DNA of 64,000 nt from Pratylenchus scribneri (taxonomy: Eukaryota > Nematoda > Chromadorea > Rhabditida > Pratylenchidae), in NCBI GenBank assembly GCA_030063045.1, contig JAQSEB010000078.1, positions 564,001 to 628,000 of the forward strand. The letters run 5' to 3'. Under the pieces are notes generated by a model, which had not been told where the DNA came from, did no database searches, and saw nothing but the letters and a program-made list of their open reading frames with translations. Made by a program: the position numbers and the translations under genes. Below are positions 38,097-50,462 of this stretch, one piece after another (within the stretch, counting starts at the first letter, position 1; each line of letters starts with the position of its first letter).

Positions 38097-41000
38097 TTCT
38101 GTTGAAATTCTATAAAAATATTCTATTGATATAATAATTTTTTCCAAAAAAATAGTCAAAATTAGAGAAAAAAACTTTCTGACCAATAGATGAGTGTGCC
38201 CATGGGCACAGTTAGGTTTATATCTCTAAAATCATTGTCTTTCTAAAAAATTCTTCCTCTATTATATTCTTCTGTTGAAATTCTATAAAAATATTCTATT
38301 GATTTAATAATTTTTTCTAAATAAATAGTCAAAATTTTTAAAAAAACTTTATGACCAATAGATGAGTGTGCCCATGGGCACAGTTAGGTTTATATCTCTA
38401 AAATCATTGTCTTTCTAAAAAATTCTTCCTCTATTATATTCTACTATTGAAATTCTATAAAAATATTCTATTGATTTAATAATTTTTTCCAAAAAAATAG
38501 TCAAAATTTTTAAAAAACTTTCTGACCAATAGATGAGTGTGCCCATGGGCACAGTTAGGTTTATATCTCTAAAATCTTTATCTTTCTAAAAAATTCTTCC
38601 TCTATTATATTCTTCTGTTGAAATTTTATAAAAATATTCTATTGATTTAATAATTTTTTCCAAAAAATAGTCAAAATTAGAGAAAAAAACTTTCTGACCA
38701 ATAGATGAGTGTGCCCATGGGAACAGTTAGGTTTATATCTCTAAAATCTTTATCTTTCTAAAAAATTCTTCCTCTATTATATTCTTCTGTTGAAATTTTA
38801 TAAAAATATTCTATTGATTTAATAATTTTTTCCAAAAAATAGTCAAAATTAGAGAAAAAAACTTTCTGACCAATAGATGAGTGTGCCAATGGGAACAGTT
38901 AGGTTTATATCTCTTCTAAAAAATTCTTCCTCTATTATATTCTTCTGTTGAAATTCTATAAAAATATTCTATTGATTTAATAATTTTTTCCAAAAAAATA
39001 GTCAAAATTAGAGAAAAAAACTTTTTGACCAATAGATGAGTGTGCCCATGGGCACAGTTAGGTTTATATCTCTAAAATCTTTATCTTTCTAAAAAATTCT
39101 TCCTCTATTATATTCTTCTGTTGAAATTTTATAAAAATATTCTATTGATTTAATAATTTTTTCCAAAAAATAGTCAAAATTAGAGAAAAAAACTTTCTGA
39201 CCAATAGATGAGTGTGCCCATGGGAACAGTTAGGTTTATATCTCTTCTAAAAAATTCTTCCTCTATTATATTCTTCTGTTGAAATTCTATAAAAATATTC
39301 TATTGATTTAATAATTTTTTCCAAAAAAATAGTCAAAATTAGAGAAAAAAACTTTTTGACCAATAGATGAGTGTGCCCATGGGCACAGTTAGGTTTATAT
39401 CTCTAAAATCTTTATCTTTCTAAAAAATTCTTCCTCTATTATATTCTTCTGTTGAAATTCTATAAAAATATTCTATTGATTTAATAATTTTTTCCAAAAA
39501 AATAGTCAAAATTTTTAAAAAACTTTCTGACCAATAGATGAGTGTGCCCATGGGCACAGTTAGGTTTATATCTCTAAAATCTTTATCTTTCTAAAAAATT
39601 CTTCCTCTATTATATTCTTCTGTTGAAATTCTATAAAAATATTCTATTGATTTAATAATTTTTTCTAAATAAATAGTCAAAATTTTTAAAAAACTTTATG
39701 ACCAATAGATGAGTGTGCCCATGGGCACAGTTAGGTTTATATCTCTAAAATCTTTATCTTTCTAAAAAATTCTTCCTCTATTATATTCTACTGTTGAAAT
39801 TCTATAATAATATTCTATTGATTTAATAATTTTTTCCAAAAAAATAGTTAAAATTAGAGAAAAAATCTTTCTGACCAATAGATGAGTGTGCCCATGGGCA
39901 CAGTTAGGTTTATATCTCTAAAATCTTTATCTTTCTAAAAAATTCTTCCTCTATTATATTCTTCTGTTGAAATTTTATAAAAATATTCTATTGATTTAAT
40001 AATTTTTTCCAAAAAAATAATCAAAATTAGAGAAAAACTTTCTGACCAATAGATGAGTGTGCCCATCCCATGGGTACAGTTAGGTTTATATCTCTAAAAT
40101 CTTTATCTTTCTAAAAAATTCTTCCTCTATTATATTCTTCTGTTGAAATTTTATAAAAATATTCTATTGATTTAATAATTTTTTCCAAAAAAATAGTCAA
40201 AATTAGAGAAAAAAACTTTCTGACCAATAGATGAGTGTGCCCATGGGCACAGTTAGGTTTATATCTCTAAAATCTTTATCTTTCTAAAAAATTCTTCCTC
40301 TATTATAGTATTCTACTGTTGAAATTCTATAAAAATATTCTATTGATTTAATAATTTTTTCCAAAAAAATAGTCAAAATTAGAGAAAAAAACTTTCTGAC
40401 CAATAGATGAGTGTGCCCATGGGCACAGTTAGGTTTATATCTCTAAAATCTTTATCTTTCTAAAAAATTCTTCCTCTATTATATTCTTCTGTTGAAATTC
40501 TATAAAAATATTCTATTGATATAATAATTTTTTCCAAAAAAATAGTCAAAATTAGAGAAAAAAACATTCTGACCAATAGATGAGTGTGCCCATGGGCACA
40601 GTTAGGTTTATATCTCTAAAATCATTGTCTTTCTAAAAAATTCTTCCTCTATTATATTCTTCTGTTGAAATTCTATAAAAATATTCTATTGATTTAATAA
40701 TTTTTTCTAAATAAATAGTCAAAATTTTTAAAAAACTTTCTGACCAATAGATGAGTGTGCCCATGGGCACAGTTAGGTTTATATCTCTAAAATCATTGTC
40801 TTTCTAAAAAATTCTTCCTCTATTATATTCTACTGTTGAAATTCTATAAAAATATTCTATTGATTTAATAATTTTTTCTAAATAAATAGTCAAAATTAGA
40901 GAAAAAAACTTTCTGACCAATAGATGAGTGTGCCCATGGGCACAGTTAGGTTTATATCTCTAAAATCTTTATCTTTCTAAAAAATTCTTCCTCTATTATA

Positions 41001-43848
41001 TTCTACTGTTGAAATTCTATAAAAATATTCTATTGATTTAATAATTTTTTCCAAAAAAATAGTCAAAATTTTTAAAAAACTTTCTGACCAATAGATGAGT
41101 GTGCCCATGGGCACAGTTAGGTTTATATCTCTAAAATCTTTATCTCTTCTAAAAAATTCTTCCTCTATTATATTCTTCTGTTGAAATTCTATAAAAATAT
41201 TCTATTGATTTAATAATTTTTTCCAAAAAAATAGTCAAAATTAGAGAAAAAAACTTTTTGACCAATAGATGAGTGTGCCCATGGGCACAGTTAGGTTTAT
41301 ATCTCTAAAATCTTTATCTTTCTAAAAAATTCTTCCTCTATTATATTCTTCTGTTGAAATTTTATAAAAATATTCTATTGATTTAATAATTTTTTCCAAA
41401 AAATAGTCAAAATTAGAGAAAAAAACTTTCTGACCAATAGATGAGTGTGCCCATGGGAACAGTTAGGTTTATATCTCTTCTAAAAAATTCTTCCTCTATT
41501 ATATTCTTCTGTTGAAATTCTATAAAAATATTCTATTGATTTAATAATTTTTTTAAAAAAAATAGTCAAAATTAGAGAAAAAAACTTTTTGACCAATAGA
41601 TGAGTGTGCCCATGGGCACAGTTAGGTTTATATCTCTAAAATCTTTATCTTTCTAAAAAATTCTTCCTCTATTATATTCTTCTGTTGAAATTCTATAAAA
41701 ATATTCTATTGATTTAATAATTTTTTCCAAAAAAATAGTCAAAATTTTTAAAAAACTTTCTGACCAATAGATGAGTGTGCCCATGGGCACAGTTAGGTTT
41801 ATATCTCTAAAATCATTGTCTTTCTAAAAAATTCTTCCTCTATTATATTCTTCTGTTGAAATTCTATAAAAATATTCTATTGATTTAATAATTTTTTCTA
41901 AATAAATAGTCAAAATTTTTAAAAAACTTTATGACCAATAGATGAGTGTGCCCATGGGCACAGTTAGGTTTATATCTCTAAAATCTTTATCTTTCTAAAA
42001 AATTCTTCCTCTATTATATTCTACTGTTGAAATTCTATAATAATATTCTATTGATTTAATAATTTTTTCCAAAAAAATAGTTAAAATTAGAGAAAAAATC
42101 TTTCTGACCAATAGATGAGTGTGCCCATGGGCACAGTTAGGTTTATATCTCTAAAATCTTTATCTTTCTAAAAAATTCTTCCTCTATTATATTCTTCTGT
42201 TGAAATTTTATAAAAATATTCTATTGATTTAATAATTTTTTCCAAAAAAATAATCAAAATTAGAGAAAAACTTTCTGACCAATAGATGAGTGTGCCCATG
42301 GGCACAGTTAGGTTTATATCTCTAAAATCTTTATCTTTCTAAAAAATTCTTCCTCTATTATATTCTTCTGTTGAAATTTTATAAAAATATTCTATTGATT
42401 TAATAATTTTTTCCAAAAAAATAGTCAAAATTAGAGAAAAAAACTTTCTGACCAATAGATGAGTGTGCCCATGGGCACAGTTAGGTTTATATCTCTAAAA
42501 TCTTTATCTTTCTAAAAAATTCTTCCTCTATTATATTCTACTGTTGAAATTCTATAAAAATATTCTATTGATTTAATAATTTTTTCCAAAAAAATAGTCA
42601 AAATTAGAGAAAAAAACTTTCTGACCAATAGATGAGTGTGCCCATGGGCACAGTTAGGTTTATATCTCTAAAATCTTTATCTTTCTAAAAAATTCTTCCT
42701 CTATTATATTCTTCTGTTGAAATTCTATAAAAATATTCTATTGATATAATAATTTTTTCCAAAAAAATAGTCAAAATTAGAGAAAAAAACATTCTGACCA
42801 ATAGATGAGTGTGCCCATGGGCACAGTTAGGTTTATATCTCTAAAATCATTGTCTTTCTAAAAAATTCTTCCTCTATTATATTCTTCTGTTGAAATTCTA
42901 TAAAAATATTCTATTGATTTAATAATTTTTTCTAAATAAATAGTCAAAATTTTTAAAAAACTTTCTGACCAATAGATGAGTGTGCCCATGGGCACAGTTA
43001 GGTTTATATCTCTAAAATCATTGTCTTTCTAAAAAATTCTTCCTCTATTATATTCTACTGTTGAAATTCTATAAAAATATTCTATTGATTTAATAATTTT
43101 TTCTAAATAAATAGTCAAAATTAGAGAAAAAAACTTTCTGACCAATAGATGAGTGTGCCCATGGGCACAGTTAGGTTTATATCTCTAAAATCTTTATCTT
43201 TCTAAAAAATTCTTCCTCTATTATATTCTACTGTTGAAATTCTATAAAAATATTCTATTGATTTAATAATTTTTTCCAAAAAAATAGTCAAAATTAGAGA
43301 AAAAAACTTTCTGACCAATAGATGAGTGTGCCCATGGGCACAGTTAGGTTTATATCTCTAAAATCATTGTCTTTCTAAAAAATTCTTCCTCTATTATATT
43401 CTTCTGTTGAAATTCTATAAAAATATTCTATTGATTTAATAATTTTTTCTAAATAAATAGTCAAAATTTTTAAAAAAACTTTATGACCAATAGATGAGTG
43501 TGCCCATGGGCACAGTTAGGTTTATATCTCTAAAATCATTGTCTTTCTAAAAAATTCTTCCTCTATTATATTCTACTATTGAAATTCTATAAAAATATTC
43601 TATTGATTTAATAATTTTTTCCAAAAAAATAGTCAAAATTTTTAAAAAACTTTCTGACCAATAGATGAGTGTGCCCATGGGCACAGTTAGGTTTATATCT
43701 CTAAAATCTTTATCTTTCTAAAAAATTCTTCCTCTATTATATTCTTCTGTTGAAATTTTATAAAAATATTCTATTGATTTAATAATTTTTTCCAAAAAAT
43801 AGTCAAAATTAGAGAAAAAAACTTTCTGACCAATAGATGAGTGTGCCC
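38097..43848 (+). repeat. Satellite A, mosaic with a 13-monomer unit (2233 bp)
   Basis: GGGAACAG at 39220 and 41453, and AGTTAAAA at 39846 and 42079, are both 2233 bp apart, which is 13 monomers. The next AGTTAAAA (44806) is 2727 bp on, 16 monomers, because the four-monomer cassette with the seven-A CTTTATG and TACTATTG marks (near 43470-43570) sits between. One copy (39.98-40.32 kb) carries several private indels. A box at 38888 reads GTGCCAATGGGAAC, which breaks the palindrome twice. Confidence 0.8.
40035..40316 (+). repeat. Two A monomers with a cluster of private indels
   Basis: The box near 40061-40075 reads GTGCCCATCCCATGGGTACA: a short tandem duplication (CCCAT) inside the palindrome plus a C-to-T change. 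The A-run just before it is shortened (AGAGAAAAACTTTC). In the next monomer but one, near 40307, CTATTATAGTATTCTACTG has five extra bases. The matching monomers 2233 bp later (near 42270) share the shortened A-run but not the duplication or the insertion, so those two arose after the copies separated. Confidence 0.85.
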
Positions 43849-46054
43849 ATGGGAACAGTTAGGTTTATATCTCTTCTAAAAAATTCTTCCTCTATTATAT
43901 TCTTCTGTTGAAATTCTATAAAAATATTCTATTGATTTAATAATTTTTTCCAAAAAAATAGTCAAAATTAGAGAAAAAAACTTTTTGACCAATAGATGAG
44001 TGTGCCCATGGGCACAGTTAGGTTTATATCTCTAAAATCTTTATCTTTCTAAAAAATTCTTCCTCTATTATATTCTTCTGTTGAAATTTTATAAAAATAT
44101 TCTATTGATTTAATAATTTTTTCCAAAAAATAGTCAAAATTAGAGAAAAAAACTTTCTGACCAATAGATGAGTGTGCCCATGGGAACAGTTAGGTTTATA
44201 TCTCTTCTAAAAAATTCTTCCTCTATTATATTCTTCTGTTGAAATTCTATAAAAATATTCTATTGATTTAATAATTTTTTCCAAAAAAATAGTCAAAATT
44301 AGAGAAAAAAACTTTTTGACCAATAGATGAGTGTGCCCATGGGCACAGTTAGGTTTATATCTCTAAAATCTTTATCTTTCTAAAAAATTCTTCCTCTATT
44401 ATATTCTTCTGTTGAAATTCTATAAAAATATTCTATTGATTTAATAATTTTTTCCAAAAAAATAGTCAAAATTTTTAAAAAACTTTCTGACCAATAGATG
44501 AGTGTGCCCATGGGCACAGTTAGGTTTATATCTCTAAAATCATTGTCTTTCTAAAAAATTCTTCCTCTATTATATTCTTCTGTTGAAATTCTATAAAAAT
44601 ATTCTATTGATTTAATAATTTTTTCTAAATAAATAGTCAAAATTTTTAAAAAACTTTATGACCAATAGATGAGTGTGCCCATGGGCACAGTTAGGTTTAT
44701 ATCTCTAAAATCTTTATCTTTCTAAAAAATTCTTCCTCTATTATATTCTACTGTTGAAATTCTATAATAATATTCTATTGATTTAATAATTTTTTCCAAA
44801 AAAATAGTTAAAATTAGAGAAAAAATCTTTCTGACCAATAGATGAGTGTGCCCATGGGCACAGTTAGGTTTATATCTCTAAAATCTTTATCTTTCTAAAA
44901 AATTCTTCCTCTATTATATTCTTCTGTTGAAATTTTATAAAAATATTCTATTGATTTAATAATTTTTTCCAAAAAATAGTCAAAATTAGAGAAAAAACTT
45001 TCTGACCAATAGATGAGTGTGCCCATGGGCACAGTTAGGTTTATATCTCTAAAATCTTTATCTTTCTAAAATATTCTTCCTCTATTATATTCTTCTGTTG
45101 AAATTTTATAAAAATATTCTATTGATTTAATAATTTTTTCCAAAAAAATAGTCAAAATTAGAGAAAAAAACTTTCTGACCAATAGATGAGTGTGCCCATG
45201 GGCACAGTTAGGTTTATATCTCTAAAATCTTTATCTTTCTAAAAAATTCTTCCTCTATTATATTCTTCTATTGAAATTCTATAAAAATATTCTATTGATT
45301 TAATAATTTTTTCCAAAAAAATAGTCAAAATTAGAGAAAAAAACTTTCTGACCAATAGATGAGTGTGCCCATGGGCACAGTTAGGTATATATCTCTAAAA
45401 TCTTTATCTTTCTAAAAAATTCTTCCTCTATTATATTCTACTGTTGAAATTCTATAAAAATATTCTATTGATTTAATAATTTTTTCCAAAAAAATAGTCA
45501 AAATTTTTAAAAAACTTTTTGACCAATAGATGAGTGTGCCCATGGGCACAGTTAGGTTTATATCTCTAAAATCTTTATCTTTCTAAAAAATTCTTCCTCT
45601 ATTATATTCTACTGTTGAAATTCTATAAAAATATTCTATTGATTTAATAATTTTTTCCAAAAAAATAGTCAAAATTTTTAAAAAACTTTTTGACCAATAG
45701 ATGAGTGTTCCCATGGGCACAGTTAGGTTTCTATCTCTAAAATCTTTATCTTTCTAAAAAATTCTTCCTCTATTATATTCTTCTGTTGAAATTCTATAAA
45801 AATATTCTATTGATTTAATAATTTTTTCCAAAAAAATAATCAAAATTAGAGAAAAAAACTTTCTGACCAATAGATGAGTGTGCCCATGGGCACAGTTAGG
45901 TATATATCTCTAAAATCTTTTTCTAAAAAATTCTTCCTCTATTATATTCTTCTGTTGAAATTCTATAAAAATATTCTATTGATTTAATAATTTTTTCCAA
46001 AAAAATAATCAAAATTAGAGAAAAAAACTTTCTGACCAATAGATGAGTGTGCCC
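43849..46054 (+). repeat. 13-monomer HOR, copy 1 (2206 bp)
   Basis: I phase the unit at ATGGGAACAG. It includes AGTTAAAA (44806), CTAAAATATTCTTCC (near 45068), GTGTTCCC (45709), GGTTTCTATC and the shortened AAAATCTTTTTCTAAAA (near 45913). The private marks repeat at exactly 2206 bp in the next two copies. From near 45385 on, GTTAGGTATATATC replaces GTTAGGTTTATATC in several monomers. Confidence 0.92.
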
Positions 46055-48260
46055 ATGGGAACAGTTAGGTTTATATCTCTTCTAAAAAATTCTTCCTCTA
46101 TTATATTCTTCTGTTGAAATTCTATAAAAATATTCTATTGATTTAATAATTTTTTCCAAAAAAATAGTCAAAATTAGAGAAAAAAACTTTTTGACCAATA
46201 GATGAGTGTGCCCATGGGCACAGTTAGGTTTATATCTCTAAAATCTTTATCTTTCTAAAAAATTCTTCCTCTATTATATTCTTCTGTTGAAATTTTATAA
46301 AAATATTCTATTGATTTAATAATTTTTTCCAAAAAATAGTCAAAATTAGAGAAAAAAACTTTCTGACCAATAGATGAGTGTGCCCATGGGAACAGTTAGG
46401 TTTATATCTCTTCTAAAAAATTCTTCCTCTATTATATTCTTCTGTTGAAATTCTATAAAAATATTCTATTGATTTAATAATTTTTTCCAAAAAAATAGTC
46501 AAAATTAGAGAAAAAAACTTTTTGACCAATAGATGAGTGTGCCCATGGGCACAGTTAGGTTTATATCTCTAAAATCTTTATCTTTCTAAAAAATTCTTCC
46601 TCTATTATATTCTTCTGTTGAAATTCTATAAAAATATTCTATTGATTTAATAATTTTTTCCAAAAAAATAGTCAAAATTTTTAAAAAACTTTCTGACCAA
46701 TAGATGAGTGTGCCCATGGGCACAGTTAGGTTTATATCTCTAAAATCATTGTCTTTCTAAAAAATTCTTCCTCTATTATATTCTTCTGTTGAAATTCTAT
46801 AAAAATATTCTATTGATTTAATAATTTTTTCTAAATAAATAGTCAAAATTTTTAAAAAACTTTATGACCAATAGATGAGTGTGCCCATGGGCACAGTTAG
46901 GTTTATATCTCTAAAATCTTTATCTTTCTAAAAAATTCTTCCTCTATTATATTCTACTGTTGAAATTCTATAATAATATTCTATTGATTTAATAATTTTT
47001 TCCAAAAAAATAGTTAAAATTAGAGAAAAAATCTTTCTGACCAATAGATGAGTGTGCCCATGGGCACAGTTAGGTTTATATCTCTAAAATCTTTATCTTT
47101 CTAAAAAATTCTTCCTCTATTATATTCTTCTGTTGAAATTTTATAAAAATATTCTATTGATTTAATAATTTTTTCCAAAAAATAGTCAAAATTAGAGAAA
47201 AAACTTTCTGACCAATAGATGAGTGTGCCCATGGGCACAGTTAGGTTTATATCTCTAAAATCTTTATCTTTCTAAAATATTCTTCCTCTATTATATTCTT
47301 CTGTTGAAATTTTATAAAAATATACTATTGATTTAATAATTTTTTCCAAAAAAATAGTCAAAATTAGAGAAAAAAACTTTCTGACCAATAGATGAGTGTG
47401 CCCATGGGCACAGTTAGGTTTATATCTCTAAAATCTTTATCTTTCTAAAAAATTCTTCCTCTATTATATTCTTCTATTGAAATTCTATAAAAATATTCTA
47501 TTGATTTAATAATTTTTTCCAAAAAAATAGTCAAAATTAGAGAAAAAAACTTTCTGACCAATAGATGAGTGTGCCCATGGGCACAGTTAGGTATATATCT
47601 CTAAAATCTTTATCTTTCTAAAAAATTCTTCCTCTATTATATTCTACTGTTGAAATTCTATAAAAATATTCTATTGATTTAATAATTTTTTCCAAAAAAA
47701 TAGTCAAAATTTTTAAAAAACTTTTTGACCAATAGATGAGTGTGCCCATGGGCACAGTTAGGTTTATATCTCTAAAATCTTTATCTTTCTAAAAAATTCT
47801 TCCTCTATTATATTCTACTGTTGAAATTCTATAAAAATATTCTATTGATTTAATAATTTTTTCCAAAAAAATAGTCAAAATTTTTAAAAAACTTTTTGAC
47901 CAATAGATGAGTGTTCCCATGGGCACAGTTAGGTTTCTATCTCTAAAATCTTTATCTTTCTAAAAAATTCTTCCTCTATTATATTCTTCTGTTGAAATTC
48001 TATAAAAATATTCTATTGATTTAATAATTTTTTCCAAAAAAATAATCAAAATTAGAGAAAAAAACTTTCTGACCAATAGATGAGTGTGCCCATGGGCACA
48101 GTTAGGTATATATCTCTAAAATCTTTTTCTAAAAAATTCTTCCTCTATTATATTCTTCTGTTGAAATTCTATAAAAATATTCTATTGATTTAATAATTTT
48201 TTCCAAAAAAATAATCAAAATTAGAGAAAAAAACTTTCTGACCAATAGATGAGTGTGCCC
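46055..48260 (+). repeat. 13-monomer HOR, copy 2 (2206 bp)
   Basis: All the marks of copy 1 are present, with AGTTAAAA at 47012 and GTGTTCCC at 47915. The few differences I noticed include AATATACTATTG near 47320, where the other copies have AATATTCTATTG. The near-identity suggests very recent duplication. Confidence 0.92.
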
Positions 48261-50462
48261 ATGGGAACAGTTAGGTTTATATCTCTTCTAAAAAATTCTT
48301 CCTCTATTATATTCTTCTGTTGAAATTCTATAAAAATATTCTATTGATTTAATAATTTTTTCCAAAAAAATAGTCAAAATTAGAGAAAAAAACTTTCTGA
48401 CCAATAGATGAGTGTGCCCATGGGCACAGTTAGGTTTATATCTCTAAAATCTTTATCTTTCTAAAAAATTCTTCCTCTATTATATTCTTCTGTTGAAATT
48501 TTATAAAAATATTCTATTGATTTAATAATTTTTTCCAAAAAATAGTCAAAATTAGAGAAAAAAACTTTCTGACCAATAGATGAGTGTGCCCATGGGAACA
48601 GTTAGGTTTATATCTCTTCTAAAAAATTCTTCCTCTATTATATTCTTCTGTTGAAATTCTATAAAAATATTCTATTGATTTAATAATTTTTTCCAAAAAA
48701 ATAGTCAAAATTAGAGAAAAAAACTTTTTGACCAATAGATGAGTGTGCCCATGGGCACAGTTAGGTTTATATCTCTAAAATCTTTATCTTTCTAAAAAAT
48801 TCTTCCTCTATTATATTCTTCTGTTGAAATTCTATAAAAATATTCTATTGATTTAATAATTTTTTCCAAAAAAATAGTCAAAATTTTTAAAAAACTTTCT
48901 GACCAATAGATGAGTGTGCCCATGGGCACAGTTAGGTTTATATCTCTAAAATCATTGTCTTTCTAAAAAATTCTTCCTCTATTATATTCTTCTGTTGAAA
49001 TTCTATAAAAATATTCTATTGATTTAATAATTTTTTCTAAATAAATAGTCAAAATTTTTAAAAAACTTTATGACCAATAGATGAGTGTGCCCATGGGCAC
49101 AGTTAGGTTTATATCTCTAAAATCTTTATCTTTCTAAAAAATTCTTCCTCTATTATATTCTACTGTTGAAATTCTATAATAATATTCTATTGATTTAATA
49201 ATTTTTTCCAAAAAAATAGTTAAAATTAGAGAAAAAATCTTTCTGACCAATAGATGAGTGTGCCCATGGGCACAGTTAGGTTTATATCTCTAAAATCTTT
49301 ATCTTTCTAAAAAATTCTTCCTCTATTATATTCTTCTGTTGAAATTTTATAAAAATATTCTATTGATTTAATAATTTTTTCCAAAAAATAGTCAAAATTA
49401 GAGAAAAAACTTTCTGACCAATAGATGAGTGTGCCCATGGGCACAGTTAGGTTTATATCTCTAAAATCTTTATCTTTCTAAAATATTCTTCCTCTATTAT
49501 ATTCTTCTGTTGAAATTTTATAAAAATATTCTATTGATTTAATAATTTTTTCCAAAAAAATAGTCAAAATTAGAGAAAAAAACTTTCTGACCAATAGATG
49601 AGTGTGCCCATGGGCACAGTTAGGTTTATATCTCTAAAATCTTTATCTTTCTAAAAAATTCTTCCTCTATTATATTCTTCTATTGAAATTCTATAAAAAT
49701 ATTCTATTGATTTAATAATTTTTTCCAAAAAAATAGTCAAAATTAGAGAAAAAAACTTTCTGACCAATAGATGAGTGTGCCCATGGGCACAGTTAGGTAT
49801 ATATCTCTAAAATCTTTATCTTTCTAAAAAATTCTTCCTCTATTATATTCTACTGTTGAAATTCTATAAAAATATTCTATTGATTTAATAATTTTTTCCA
49901 AAAAAATAGTCAAAATTTTTAAAAAACTTTTTGACCAATAGATGAGTGTGCCCATGGGCACAGTTAGGTTTATATCTCTAAAATCTTTATCTTTCTAAAA
50001 AATTCTTCCTCTATTATATTCTACTGTTGAAATTCTATAAAAATATTCTATTGATTTAATAATTTTTTCCAAAAAAATAGTCAAAATTTTTAAAAAACTT
50101 TTTGACCAATAGATGAGTGTTCCCATGGGCACAGTTAGGTTTCTATCTCTAAAATCTTTATCTTTCTAAAAAATTCTTCCTCTATTATATTCTTCTGTTG
50201 AAATTCTATAAAAATATTCTATTGATTTAATAATTTTTTCCAAAAAAATAATCAAAATTAGAGAAAAAAACTTTCTGACCAATAGATGAGTGTGCCCATG
50301 GGCACAGTTAGGTATATATCTCTAAAATCTTTTTCTAAAAAATTCTTCCTCTATTATATTCTTCTGTTGAAATTCTATAAAAATATTCTATTGATTTAAT
50401 AATTTTTTCCAAAAAAATAATCAAAATTAGAGAAAAAAACTTTCTGACCAATAGATGAGTGT
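48261..50462 (+). repeat. 13-monomer HOR, copy 3 (2202 bp)
   Basis: AGTTAAAA lies at 49218 and GTGTTCCC at 50121, again exactly 2206 bp on. The copy is 4 bp short because its last box has lost GCCC (GAGTGTATGGGCAC at 50456-50469). One monomer near 48390 has CTTTCTGACC where copy 2 has CTTTTTGACC. The HOR ends here: the following monomer is GGGCACAG, where the next unit would have GGGAACAG. Confidence 0.9.
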
